Below, in pieces: positions 54,242 to 63,801 of a DNA stretch of 64,000 nt. Made by a program: the position numbers and the translations under genes. Within the stretch, counting starts at the first letter, position 1. Every line of letters begins with the position of its first letter. The notes beneath the pieces are model-generated. The model worked only from the letters and a program-made list of their open reading frames with translations, made no database searches and was not told where the DNA came from. The stretch is from Massilia sp. Mn16-1_5 (lineage in GTDB: Bacteria > Pseudomonadota > Gammaproteobacteria > Burkholderiales > Burkholderiaceae_D), in assembly GCF_004798585.1 (NCBI RefSeq), contig NZ_PPXQ01000001.1, positions 372,001 to 436,000 of the forward strand, given 5' to 3'.

Positions 54242-54646
54242 TCAAGCGGCACGCATTTTATCAGCCACATCGCTCGGGAGCGAGCGTGGACGCATGGCGG
54301 CGAGGTCGACGCAGCCGACTTTGACTCGGGCTTCGACCAGCAGGAGATCGCCTTTATAGGCTTTCTGGGCGAACTCGACCGAGGCGCGGCCGAGCTTTTC
54401 GACGCTCAGCGTGAGGGTGACCTGGTCGTCGAGACGGGCCGGCGCGTGATAGTCGAGGTGGGCGCTCTTCACGACGAAGCCGGCGCCTTCACGGTCGAGC
54501 AAGGCTTGCTGGTCGACCCCGGCGGCGCGCAGCCACTCGGTGCGGGCGCGCTCGAAAAACTTCAGGTAATTCGCGTAAAACACGATCCCGCCGGCGTCCG
54601 TATCTTCGTAGTAAACCCGTACTGTCCAGGTGAAAGGCGCAGGCAT
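54242..54646 (-). CDS. ybgC: Acyl-CoA thioesterase YbgC (hot-dog fold)
   Basis: A 134-residue hot-dog thioesterase with the active-site motif YYEDTDAGGIVFYANYLKF, where Asp17 is the catalytic residue, and the typical ERARTEWL helix. It hydrolyses short or acyl-ACP-type thioesters and is linked to phospholipid metabolism. It is the first gene of the Tol-Pal operon, as in many proteobacteria. Confidence 0.94.
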   Translation of the reverse strand: MPAPFTWTVRVYYEDTDAGGIVFYANYLKFFERARTEWLRAAGVDQQALLDREGAGFVVKSAHLDYHAPARLDDQVTLTLSVEKLGRASVEFAQKAYKGDLLLVEARVKVGCVDLAAMRPRSLPSDVADKMRAA

Positions 54647-54850
54647 TCTTATTTGCTAAAAATGATAATAGGAAACATTTTACGCTAAGCGCGCGTATGT
54701 ATGCTAGCGAACACACCGCCGGGCACAGCACGGCGGTATGTTCGCAGGAAAAATCCATAGAGCGCGGCGTAGTAGACGAGAGACGACGCTGTCAGGACAA
54801 TAACTGTAACACTTTCTCACAATTATCGAAGACGGGGCGCACGCTGTGCC

Positions 54851-54924
54851 GTAGGGTGGGCGCCCCGTGCCCACCGGGCGCATTGGGTGCGCGTCCGTCG
54901 GTGGGCACGGGGCGCCCACCCTAC
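54851..54924. repeat. Inverted pair of GTAGGGTGGGC-family repeats
   Basis: Two perfect 26-bp copies (GTAGGGTGGGCGCCCCGTGC...) face each other at 54851-54876 and 54899-54924 around a 22-base spacer, just past the stop of the SDR gene. The left copy matches the element at 3743-3767 exactly over 25 bases. Confidence 0.92.
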
Positions 54925-54927
54925 GAC

Positions 54928-55674
54928 TTACGCCCGCTTGATATTGAAGGGCGAGAAACCCTGGCAGGTCGGCATCATCTCGATGCTGTTCACATTAATG
55001 TGCGGCGGCAGGGTCGCGATCCAATAGGCGGTCTCGGCGATGTCCTTGGCCGTCAGCGGCGTCGTACCTTCGTAGACCTTGGCCGCCGCCTCGTCGTTGC
55101 CCTTGAAGCGCACGTTCGAGAATTCGGTGCCGCCGCACAGGCCGGGCGCCAGGTTGGTGGCGCGTACGCCGGTGCCGACCAGGTCGGCACGCAGGTTCAG
55201 GGTGAACTGCTCGACGAAAGCCTTGGTGGCGCCGTAGACGTTGCCGCCAGGGTAAGGATAGTGGCCGGCCACCGAGCCCAGGTTGATCACCAGGCCGCTG
55301 CCGCGCTCGACCATGGCCGGGAGCAGGGCGCGGGTCATCGTCACCAGGCCCTGGCAATTCGTGGCGATCATGGTTTCCCAGTCTTCCAGCGGCGCTTCGT
55401 GGGCTGGCGAGGTGCCCAGCGCCAGGCCGGCGTTATTGATCAGGACATCGATCTGGCGCCAGGATTGCGGCAGCATCGCCAGCGCTTCCTCGATCGACTT
55501 CTTGTCGGTCACGTCCATTTCGACCGGCAGCGCCGATTCGCCCAGTTCGGCCGCCAGCGACTGCAGGCGCTCGATGCGGCGTGCGGCCATCACGACTTGG
55601 TGGCCATTGCGGACGAAGGTGCGCGCCATTTCGGCGCCGAAGCCGGCCGAAGCGCCGGTGATGAAAACGATCAT
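54928..55674 (-). CDS. ydfG: Short-chain dehydrogenase YdfG (3-hydroxy acid dehydrogenase type)
   Basis: A 248-residue NADP(H)-dependent SDR. It has the nucleotide loop TGASAGFG at residues 6-13, the NNAG motif, and the Ser-Tyr-Lys triad (GSVAG, VYGATK). Long stretches match E. coli YdfG by recall (LGTSPAHEAPLEDWETMIAT, GGTEFSNVRFKG), an enzyme acting on serine, 3-hydroxy acids and malonic semialdehyde. ATG at 55674 follows GAGGAA and starts at the Rossmann strand; the longer frame upstream is rejected. Confidence 0.9.
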   Translation of the reverse strand: MIVFITGASAGFGAEMARTFVRNGHQVVMAARRIERLQSLAAELGESALPVEMDVTDKKSIEEALAMLPQSWRQIDVLINNAGLALGTSPAHEAPLEDWETMIATNCQGLVTMTRALLPAMVERGSGLVINLGSVAGHYPYPGGNVYGATKAFVEQFTLNLRADLVGTGVRATNLAPGLCGGTEFSNVRFKGNDEAAAKVYEGTTPLTAKDIAETAYWIATLPPHINVNSIEMMPTCQGFSPFNIKRA

Positions 55675-55812
55675 GGTGGATTCCTCTGGTGGCGGATGCA
55701 GCAAGATTGTAGCCGAAATGACCATCTTGTCTGATCTATCGCAGAAGTTGTCGGGGTGGCAGGGCATTCCTTGCCCTCGGCGGGCGCTTCACATACAATC
55801 CTGAGTCCATTT

Positions 55813-55906
55813 ATGTCTCACACAACTGGCGAAAACCGTACTTCAGTACGGGAAAGGTGGGGTCCCACCGGGGAGTGTGAGATTTCATCCGCCGTTCGCC
55901 TGGGCA
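55813..55906 (+). promoter_or_regulatory. ZTP (pfl) riboswitch upstream of glyA
   Basis: The leader contains P1 TCTCACAC/GTGTGAGA enclosing ACTGGCGAAAACC, a variable hairpin (CCGTAC ttca GTACGG), stem GGTGGGgtCCCACC followed by GGGGAG, and after P1 the second conserved part CCGCCGTTCGCCTGGGCAG. This order matches the ZTP/ZMP-sensing pfl RNA consensus, including the terminal CCGCC...GCCTGGGC pseudoknot. Its ligand builds up when 10-formyl-tetrahydrofolate is short, so it should turn glyA on under one-carbon stress. About 105 bases separate it from the glyA start. Confidence 0.92.
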
Positions 55907-56011
55907 GCCGACAATGGTTCGCGTGCATTGCGCGTGGCCGGCTGCATCCTGGGCCGCGCGCCGATCCGACATTGCCGTTGTCCGGTTCTCTTATCGATTG
56001 GAGTTTTGTTC

Positions 56012-57259
<1,248 letters not shown>

Positions 57260-57297
57260 GCGGAATCACCATTCAGTAGCAAACGTAGTAGAGTTCA

Positions 57298-57329
57298 GGA
57301 ACGGCACCGGGTGTCCGGCTGTCGTTCCT
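57298..57329 (+). terminator. Hairpin between glyA and nrdR
   Basis: The outer arms AGGAACG / CGTTCCT flank inner complementary blocks (CCGG), followed by TTTG. It is a plausible glyA terminator or attenuator before nrdR. Confidence 0.5.
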
Positions 57330-57366
57330 TTGCATTAGCCAGCATCATTCAGTACCACCGGCGCCC

Positions 57367-57825
57367 ATGAAATGTCCGTTTTGCCAGCATGAAGACACCC
57401 AGGTCCTCGATACGCGCGTATCCGAGGAAGGCGACGCCATCCGCCGCCGGCGCCGCTGCGTGCAATGCGACAAGCGCTTCACCACCTACGAACGCATCGA
57501 ACTGTCGATGCCGATCATCGTCAAGAAAAACGGCAGCCGCACCGAATTCGCCAGCAGCAAGCTGCGCGGCAGCCTGATGCTGGCTCTGCGCAAGCGCCCG
57601 GTTTCGGCCGAGGCGATCGACGCCGCCGTCGCCTCGATCGAGGAAAAGCTGCTCACCAGCGGCCGCCGCGAAGTCGATACCGGCTATGTCGGCGAGCTCG
57701 TGATGCAGGAGCTCAAGCGCCTGGACGAGATCGCGTACATCCGCTTTGCCTCCGTCTATAAAGACTTCAAGGACCTCGCCGAGTTCCAGCAGGCGCTGGT
57801 CGAAGTGGGCCACTCCCGCAAATAA
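57367..57825 (+). CDS. nrdR: Transcriptional repressor NrdR
   Basis: A 152-residue regulator of ribonucleotide reductase genes. It has a zinc ribbon with Cys3, Cys6, Cys31 and Cys34 ([24 protein letters not shown]) and an ATP-cone ([19 protein letters not shown]...) that senses ATP/dATP. Full length for the family (about 150). It follows glyA, a common order in betaproteobacteria. Confidence 0.97.
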   Translation: MKCPFCQHEDTQVLDTRVSEEGDAIRRRRRCVQCDKRFTTYERIELSMPIIVKKNGSRTEFASSKLRGSLMLALRKRPVSAEAIDAAVASIEEKLLTSGRREVDTGYVGELVMQELKRLDEIAYIRFASVYKDFKDLAEFQQALVEVGHSRK

Positions 57826-57941
57826 ATCAAACGCTGTCGACCTGCCTGCGCACGCTTGAGCGAGCGCAGGGGCGCGCATGGCTGCGCTGTTAACTTCTCG
57901 GTTCGCGCGAATTCCCGCGCCTTGAACCGTGGAGGTGGTCC

Positions 57942-58475
57942 TTGCAGCGCGCTCGATCCCATGGCTTTACCCTCATCGAAGTCCTGGTCGCCCTGTTCGT
58001 ACTGGCGCTCGGCGTGGCCGGTGCGGCGGGTACCCAGCTGTCGAGCGCGCGCCTGCGTCAGCAGGCGGCGCTGGAATCCGAAGCCGTCCAGCTGGCCGCT
58101 TCGCTCGGCGCGCGCATGCGCGTGAATGCGGCGCAGATGGCGCTGCCCGACGCGTCCAATCCCTATCTCGGTTTCGCTTACGACGCAGCCGGCGGCGCAC
58201 CCGATGCGCCGCCCGTCCAGTGCTTCGGCGCCGCCTGCAATCCCGCGCAGCTGGCCGCCTTCGATCTCTACGAGGCGGCGCGCATCGTGCAGGATGCCTT
58301 TCCCGGCGGGCGCATCGCCGTCTGCCGCGATGCCGGCGGCTGGAACGCGGCCCTGCAAGCCTTCGAGTGGACTTGTTCCGGTGGCGCCGGCGCGCCGGTC
58401 GTGGTCAAGCTGGGCTGGCAGGCGCCGGGTGCGTCCACGGCCCAGCCACGGATTGTCATGGTGGTGGCGGCATGA
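57942..58475 (+). CDS. pilV: Type IV pilus minor pilin PilV
   Basis: A 177-residue prepilin with cleavage site HGFTLIEVLVALFVLALGV (mature Phe with Glu at +5). The start is TTG at 57942, with GGAGGT 5 bases upstream. PilV belongs to the minor pilin set that primes type IV pilus assembly. Its TGA overlaps the pilW ATG (ATGA). It opens a five-gene minor pilin operon. Confidence 0.88.
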   Translation: MQRARSHGFTLIEVLVALFVLALGVAGAAGTQLSSARLRQQAALESEAVQLAASLGARMRVNAAQMALPDASNPYLGFAYDAAGGAPDAPPVQCFGAACNPAQLAAFDLYEAARIVQDAFPGGRIAVCRDAGGWNAALQAFEWTCSGGAGAPVVVKLGWQAPGASTAQPRIVMVVAA

Positions 58476-59383
58476 AGGCGCATCCACGCAAGCAGCGCGG
58501 CATGACCCTGGCCGAGCTGCTGGTCGCGCTGGCCGTCGGCCTCGGCGTGCTGCTGGCCGGCGCGGCCCTGATGATCAGTGCCAACAAAGCCTACGTCGCC
58601 CACGAAGACGCGGCGGGCATCGACGATGGCGGACGCTATGCGCTGGCGCTGATCGGACGGGCGGTGCGCCAGGGCGCCTTTGTCGACTGGGAGCGCCACG
58701 GTGCGCCCGACAAGAACGCGCCGGCGCCGCTGGCGGGACTGGACAGCCGTTCGCTGGTCAAGACCAGCTTCGGGATCGATGATCCGGTGACAAGCGCCGT
58801 CAACGGCAGCGATGTGCTGGCCCTGCGCTATCCAGGCGCCGGGAAAGCGCCCGATGGCGACGGCAGCGTGGTCGACTGCGCGGGTTTCCCGGTGCACGAG
58901 GCGAAGGAGGGCTGGAGCATCTTCTATGTCGCGCGCAATGGCGACGGCGTGGCCGAGCTGCGCTGCAAGTACAAGGGCGCCGCCAACTGGGGCGCCGACG
59001 CGGTCGTCGCCGGCGTCGACGGTTTCCAGGTGCTGTATGGGGTGGATACCGACACGCCGCCCGACGGCATCCCGAACCGCTACGTCAACGCGAGCGCACT
59101 GTCTGCGCTCGACGCCGGTCTCATGCCCGGCGAGCGCAACGAAAAGACGGCCTGGAAGCGTGTCGCCAGCGTGCGGGTGGCATTGCTGCTACACGGCGAA
59201 AAGGCGTCCAGCGCGCCCGTGCAGCCGGTCGGCTATGCGCTCTTCGGACCGGCCTACGGCGCGGCGCAGGGCGGCGCGGACAAGGGCGTGCAGCTGGCGC
59301 GGAGCGAGCTCGATGGCGCCCGTCCGGCGCCGGCGCGGCGCCTGTTCACGGCCGTGTTCGCGGTCGGTGCATCCCAACCCTGA
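58472..59383 (+). CDS. pilW: Type IV pilus minor pilin PilW
   Basis: A 303-residue prepilin-like protein. The leader MKAHPRKQRGMTLAELLVAL has the Gly/Met cleavage site and Glu+5, with a hydrophobic helix and a large periplasmic domain (DVLALRYPG...). It primes pilus assembly with PilV, PilX and PilE. Start and stop are coupled to the neighbouring genes (overlap with pilV; 7 bases to pilX). Confidence 0.88.
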   Translation: MKAHPRKQRGMTLAELLVALAVGLGVLLAGAALMISANKAYVAHEDAAGIDDGGRYALALIGRAVRQGAFVDWERHGAPDKNAPAPLAGLDSRSLVKTSFGIDDPVTSAVNGSDVLALRYPGAGKAPDGDGSVVDCAGFPVHEAKEGWSIFYVARNGDGVAELRCKYKGAANWGADAVVAGVDGFQVLYGVDTDTPPDGIPNRYVNASALSALDAGLMPGERNEKTAWKRVASVRVALLLHGEKASSAPVQPVGYALFGPAYGAAQGGADKGVQLARSELDGARPAPARRLFTAVFAVGASQP

Positions 59384-59390
59384 GGCGGCC

Positions 59391-60026
59391 ATGCGGCGCC
59401 AACCATCCGAGCGCGGCGCGGCGCTCGTCACCATGCTGTTCCTGATGCTGGCGCTGCTGATGATGTCGTTGTCGAGCACGCGCGCCGCGCTGGCGGGCGC
59501 CAGGTCGGCACGTTATGAGCGCGACCGCCAGGTCGCACACGCGGCGGCCGAGGCGGCGCTGCGCGACGCCGAGCGCGACATCGAGGGCGCGGCCGGCCCG
59601 GCTTCGCCGCGTACCGCGATTTTCACGGCGCTGGATGCCGATGCGTTCGATCAGCGCTGCAGCGGCCGCGCGGAGAAGACAGGACTGTGCAAGCCGGCGA
59701 AGGGCGCCGCGGCGCCGGCCTGGCAGGCGGCGGATCTGGCCGAGGCGGGGGTCGAATACGGCCGCTTCAGCGGGCGGACCCTGCCGACGGGCAGCGGCAG
59801 CCTGCCGGCCACCGCGCCGCGCTACCTGGTCGAACTGCTGCCCGCCTCGCCGCCGGCGGCGCAGCCCCTGTTTCGCATCACCGCGCTCGGCGTCGGCGCC
59901 GATGCCGCGACGGTCGTCGTTTTGCAGAGCTATTACCGCCGCGCCACCGGCACCATTCCGGCCAAGCGCCTGGGCTGGCGCGAGATTGCCAACTGGCCCG
60001 AGCTGCACCGGGCCGCGTCCAATTGA
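59391..60026 (+). CDS. pilX: Type IV pilus assembly protein PilX
   Basis: A 211-residue protein with the PilX-type N-terminus (ERGAALVTMLFLMLALLMMS), where the cleavage Gly is followed by Ala-Ala-Leu rather than Phe-Thr-Leu, and no Glu+5, as usual for PilX. The rest is a soluble domain (AHAAAEAALRDAERDIEG). In other species pilX is followed by the adhesin gene pilY1; here pilE follows directly, so pilY1 is missing from this operon. Confidence 0.85.
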   Translation: MRRQPSERGAALVTMLFLMLALLMMSLSSTRAALAGARSARYERDRQVAHAAAEAALRDAERDIEGAAGPASPRTAIFTALDADAFDQRCSGRAEKTGLCKPAKGAAAPAWQAADLAEAGVEYGRFSGRTLPTGSGSLPATAPRYLVELLPASPPAAQPLFRITALGVGADAATVVVLQSYYRRATGTIPAKRLGWREIANWPELHRAASN

Positions 60027-60041
60027 ATCGAGGAGAAAACG

Positions 60042-60482
60042 ATGTCCTGGTCTCGCGGTTTCACGCTGGTCGAAATGCTGGTCGTGCTGCTGATCCTTGC
60101 CGTCCTGTCAAGTGTCGCCTATCCGGGCTACGCCGCTTACCTGACGAAGACGCGGCGCATGGAGGGAAAGGTCGCGCTGATCGGCGCCATGCAGCGGCAG
60201 GAGCAGCACCACGCGCTGCACCATACCTATGTCGCCTTCTCGCAGGCCGAGCCGGTCGCGGGACTGCCCTGGTGGTCGGGCAGCGGCGCCGCCACCAGCT
60301 TCTACGAACTGGACGCCGAGGCTTGCCCGGACAGCGAGTTGCGCGACTGCGTGCGCTTGCGTGCGCGGCCCGGCACGGCGAACGTCGATGCGCGCTTCGC
60401 CGATCCCGAATGCGGCACCTTGAGCCTGGACAGCCGCGGCGGGCAGGGCGCCAGCGGAAGCTCGAACCGCTGCTGGCCATGA
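60042..60482 (+). CDS. pilE: Type IV pilus minor pilin PilE
   Basis: A 146-residue prepilin: SRGFTLVEMLVVLLILAVLS with cleavage after Gly and Glu+5, then a helix (YPGYAAYLTKTRRMEG) and a C-terminal domain with a Cys pair (EACPDSELRDC; later PECGTL and NRCWP). It is a minor pilin of the priming complex rather than the major pilin, judging from operon and size. ATG at 60042 has GAGGAG upstream. Confidence 0.88.
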   Translation: MSWSRGFTLVEMLVVLLILAVLSSVAYPGYAAYLTKTRRMEGKVALIGAMQRQEQHHALHHTYVAFSQAEPVAGLPWWSGSGAATSFYELDAEACPDSELRDCVRLRARPGTANVDARFADPECGTLSLDSRGGQGASGSSNRCWP

Positions 60483-61036
60483 AGCCGCCTTTGCCCCCGG
60501 CGCGCGGCTTTTCCCTGCCCGAACTGCTAACCGTCACCGCGATCGCCGCCGTCCTGCTCGGCGTGGCGCTGCCGGATCTTGGTGCCCTGCTGCGTGCCCA
60601 GCAGCTGCGCGCTGCCACGAACGACCTGTTCGGCGCCATCGGCCTGGCGCGGGCCCAGGCGATCGCGCGCAACCAGCATGTGCTGGTGCTGCCGCGCGAT
60701 GCGGCGGGCGCCGACTGGCGCCAGGGCTGGACCGTGTTCGCCGACCGCGACGGCAATGGCTTGCCCGGACCTGGAGACGACATTCTTGCCGAGCACGAAG
60801 CACTCGCGGCCGGCTTGACTGCCGACTTCTCCTTCACGAGTCCTGCAGCGCCGTATTACATCGCCTACAATGGCGCCGGGCGCAGCTGCAGTACGAGCGG
60901 CGCGGCGCGCTGGGGCACGCTGTCGCTGTTTCATGGCGGCGCGATCCGCCGGATTAAAATTAACATGCTGGGGCGGGCGCGTGCCTGCAACCCGGCGCAT
61001 GACACCAATTGCGAGGGCGCGGAGGCGCCGGGCTAG
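60479..61036 (+). CDS. fimT: GspH/FimT family pseudopilin
   Basis: A 185-residue pseudopilin: ARGFSLPELLTVTAIAAVLL with cleavage after Gly and Glu+5, then a GspH/FimT domain (QQLRAATNDLFGAIGLARAQ, WRQGWTVFADRDGNG). FimT is a minor pilin linked to DNA uptake in some species. It overlaps pilE by 4 bases (ATGA). The usual fimT-first order is reversed here: it is the last pilin gene. Confidence 0.85.
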   Translation: MKPPLPPARGFSLPELLTVTAIAAVLLGVALPDLGALLRAQQLRAATNDLFGAIGLARAQAIARNQHVLVLPRDAAGADWRQGWTVFADRDGNGLPGPGDDILAEHEALAAGLTADFSFTSPAAPYYIAYNGAGRSCSTSGAARWGTLSLFHGGAIRRIKINMLGRARACNPAHDTNCEGAEAPG

Positions 61037-61052
61037 GACGCGAACGAATACT

Positions 61053-62159
61053 GTGCAGATCAAGAACGATACGGAAGCGATGGCGCTGGCCCTCGAATGG
61101 GCCGCGAAGGGCATGACCATCACGGCGCCCAATCCGCGCGTGGGCTGCGTGATCGTGCGCGACGGCGAAGTCATCGGCGCCGGCCATACCCAGCCGGCCG
61201 GCCAGGCGCACGCCGAGATCCAGGCCCTGCGCGACGCGGCCGCACGCGGAAACGACGTGCGTGGCGCCACCGCCTACGTCACCCTGGAACCCTGCAGCCA
61301 TTACGGCCGCACGCCGCCCTGCTCGAAGGCCCTGGTCGAAGCGGGACTGGGACGCGTGGTGGCGGCGATGGGCGACCCCAATCCCCTGGTCGCCGGGCGC
61401 GGCATGGCGCAACTGGAGGCGGCCGGCATCGCGACCGCATCCGGTCTGCTGGCCAATGAGGCCCACGAACTGAACATCGGCTTCTTCTCGCGCATGCAGC
61501 GCGGCCGACCCTGGGTGCGCCTCAAGACGGCGGCCAGCCTGGACGGCATGACGGCCCTGGAGAATGGCGAGAGCCAGTGGATCACCGGGCCGGAGGCGCG
61601 CCAGGATGGCCATGCCTGGCGCGCGCGTGCCTGCGTGATCCTGACCGGGATCGGGACCGTCAAGGCGGACGATCCGCAGCTCACGGTACGGGGAATCGAT
61701 ACGCCGCGCCAGCCGCGCCGCGTGGTCGTCGACAGCCGCCTCGAGATCGCACTCGATGCGAAGATCCTGCAGGGAGAGCCATGCTGGATCGTGGCCGCCT
61801 TGCCGCATCCGGACAAGGAAGCGCAGTTGCGCGCCGCCGGCCACGAGGTGATCCTGTTGGCGAACCATGCCGGCAAGGTCGACCTGCCGGCGCTGATGCT
61901 GGAGCTGGGCCGGCGCGAGATCAACGAAGTGCACGTCGAGGCCGGATCGAAGCTGAACGCCTCGCTGGTGCGCGAAGGCTGCGTCGACGAACTGCTGGTC
62001 TACCTGGCACCGAGCCTGATCGGGGCCGGACAGGGCATGTTCGCGCTGCCGCCTTTGAAGCGGCTGGCGGACAAGGTCAACCTGCGCTTCCACGACGTCG
62101 CCATGGTCGGGGCCGACCTGCGCGTTTTGGCCAGACTGAATAACGAAGAACCAACCTGA
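61053..62159 (+). CDS. ribD: Bifunctional riboflavin biosynthesis deaminase/reductase RibD
   Basis: A 368-residue two-domain enzyme for the second and third steps of riboflavin synthesis. The N-terminal CMP/dCMP-deaminase domain has HAE (His53, Glu55) and PCSHYGRTPPC (Cys81, Cys90) for zinc; the C-terminal reductase has the SLDGM and VEAGSKLNASL motifs. The start is GTG at 61053; an ATG at 61080 would remove nine residues. ribE follows 12 bases later. Confidence 0.95.
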   Translation: MQIKNDTEAMALALEWAAKGMTITAPNPRVGCVIVRDGEVIGAGHTQPAGQAHAEIQALRDAAARGNDVRGATAYVTLEPCSHYGRTPPCSKALVEAGLGRVVAAMGDPNPLVAGRGMAQLEAAGIATASGLLANEAHELNIGFFSRMQRGRPWVRLKTAASLDGMTALENGESQWITGPEARQDGHAWRARACVILTGIGTVKADDPQLTVRGIDTPRQPRRVVVDSRLEIALDAKILQGEPCWIVAALPHPDKEAQLRAAGHEVILLANHAGKVDLPALMLELGRREINEVHVEAGSKLNASLVREGCVDELLVYLAPSLIGAGQGMFALPPLKRLADKVNLRFHDVAMVGADLRVLARLNNEEPT

Positions 62160-62171
62160 AGGAATCGCAGC

Positions 62172-62801
62172 ATGTTTACTGGAATCGTCGCCGCCGTCGG
62201 CAACATCAACTCGGTCGCGCCGCTGGCGGGCGGCCTGGACGCGGGCGTGCGCCTGCAGATCGACGCCGGCAGCCTGCCGCTGGCCGACGTCGCCCTGGGC
62301 GACTCGATCGCCATCAACGGCGCCTGCATGACGGTGGTGGAGAAGAGCGCGTCGAGCTTCTGTGTCGACGTTTCGCGCGAAAGCCTGAACAAGACCGTGG
62401 GCCTGGACGCGCCGGGCGAAGTCAACCTGGAAAAGGCGCTGACCCTGGCCGAGCGCCTGGGCGGCCACCTGGTGTCGGGCCATGTCGACGGCCTGGGCCG
62501 CGTGCACAGCTTCGAACCGGTCGGCGAATCGCGCGAACTGGTGATCGATGCGCCTCAGGAGCTGGGCAAGTTCCTCGCCTATAAAGGCTCGATCGTGGTC
62601 AACGGCGTGTCGCTGACCGTGAACCGCGTCGAAGACCTGACGGTCGACGGCGCCAAGGTCTGCCGCTTCTCGATCAACCTGATCCCGCACACCATCGAGG
62701 TGACCACCCTCAAGCACCTGCGCGCCGGCTCGCAGGTCAACCTCGAGATCGACCTGATCGCGCGCTACGTCGAGCGCATGCTGTCCGCCGCCAAGGCCTG
62801 A
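62172..62801 (+). CDS. ribE: Riboflavin synthase alpha subunit
   Basis: A 209-residue enzyme that dismutates two 6,7-dimethyl-8-ribityllumazines to give riboflavin. Two lumazine-binding repeats start with MFTGIVAAVG and with a second LVSGHVDGLGRV-type block; the internal symmetry is clear. It directly follows ribD as an operon. Its 3' end overlaps the convergent NERD-type gene by 37 bases. Confidence 0.95.
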   Translation: MFTGIVAAVGNINSVAPLAGGLDAGVRLQIDAGSLPLADVALGDSIAINGACMTVVEKSASSFCVDVSRESLNKTVGLDAPGEVNLEKALTLAERLGGHLVSGHVDGLGRVHSFEPVGESRELVIDAPQELGKFLAYKGSIVVNGVSLTVNRVEDLTVDGAKVCRFSINLIPHTIEVTTLKHLRAGSQVNLEIDLIARYVERMLSAAKA

Positions 62802-63607
62802 TTCTCATCCTGCGCCTGCGTCTCCGGCGCGCTGCCATTTTCGGCAGCGGGCGGCGCCGGTGTGCGCGGCCCGGGCAAGGCCGCATCGCGGCGCAGGCCG
62901 AAGCGCGCCATGGTGTCGGCCGTCGACGGGCGGTGCAGGGCGATCAGGCGCTGGGCGATGTCGCCGATGGATGCGGACATCCTCGTCCGGTTCAGCTCAT
63001 GCAGCTTTGCCAGCGTCGTCACCTGTGCGTTCTCGGGGCCGTTGTTCAGCTTCTCCATGAACTGGTCGGCCTTCATCACGCGCAGGCTGTCGCTGTCGAA
63101 GCGGCGCGGACGGTCGATGCGCGCGTTCGGGGCCAGCAGCACCAGGGTCTCGACCGGTGCGTCGTCCAGGTCGAAGGCTTCGAGCGCGTCGCGTAGCACC
63201 GAGACCTGGCGCGCCAGCGCTTCGAACGGAGAGGGGATCGGATCGTAGCGCTTGTCCGCTTCGCTCCAGCGCAGGAACTCGCCGTCCTCGGTGATCTTCA
63301 GTCCGTGCGAGAAATGGCGGGTATTGAGCAGATAGAAGCGGCGCGAGCGGTGGATCAGCAGATGGTCGATCGCCGCCGCCGCGCCCTCGTTCGAGACCAG
63401 CCGCAAGTCGTGCACGACCGCGGTGCGGGTCGAATCCTTGAGGTAGAGGTCGATCAGGGCGGTCGCTTCGCGCTCGGCCAGTATCCCGGCGCGCATCATG
63501 CGCAGTTCCTGCGTGATCAGCGGCCGCTTGTCGGGACCCGCCAGCGCCAGCATGCGCTCGAGTATCGCGACGACGGGCATCTTGTTGTCGCTATCCTTGT
63601 AGATCAT
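62765..63607 (-). CDS. NERD-like domain protein
   Basis: A 280-residue protein. Residues about 50-110 (GILAEREATALIDLY..., AAIDHLLIHRSRRFYLLNTR) have the shape of a nuclease-related NERD domain, but the E-x-K of the active site reads N-T-R, so catalytic competence is doubtful. The C-terminal third is Pro/Ala-rich. ATG at 63607 has AGGAG upstream; a GTG at 63637 is the alternative. It overlaps ribE on the opposite strand by 37 bases. Confidence 0.75.
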   Translation of the reverse strand: MIYKDSDNKMPVVAILERMLALAGPDKRPLITQELRMMRAGILAEREATALIDLYLKDSTRTAVVHDLRLVSNEGAAAAIDHLLIHRSRRFYLLNTRHFSHGLKITEDGEFLRWSEADKRYDPIPSPFEALARQVSVLRDALEAFDLDDAPVETLVLLAPNARIDRPRRFDSDSLRVMKADQFMEKLNNGPENAQVTTLAKLHELNRTRMSASIGDIAQRLIALHRPSTADTMARFGLRRDAALPGPRTPAPPAAENGSAPETQAQDENQALAADSMRST

Positions 63608-63773
63608 GGTCAACTCCTGCTGAGGTCGAACTTCCACTCTAGCTTTGCGTCAACTATCCGCCTTCATCTTTCTTAAGTGCAAGCAAGATTATTCCGTCTG
63701 CATACAAACTGTTGCGCTCCAGACTCAATCAAATGCGCGTAGACTGCGCTCCACAATAAACATGAGCCTGCCC

Positions 63774-63787
63774 ATGAGCCGGCTCAT
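63774..63787. promoter_or_regulatory. Palindrome ATGAGCCGGCTCAT
   Basis: A perfect 14-bp palindrome 15 bases before the start of the last gene, with a further partial copy (ATGAGCC) 13 bases upstream. It could be a repressor site; not assigned. Confidence 0.3.
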
Positions 63788-63801
63788 CACGAGGAGAGCA
63801 G

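Noticed and set aside
54697..55734. 345-codon plus-strand frame antisense to ydfG
   Set aside because: ydfG on the minus strand has full SDR motifs and a ribosome site; the plus frame contains only Arg/Gly/Val shadow sequence and part of the repeat pair.
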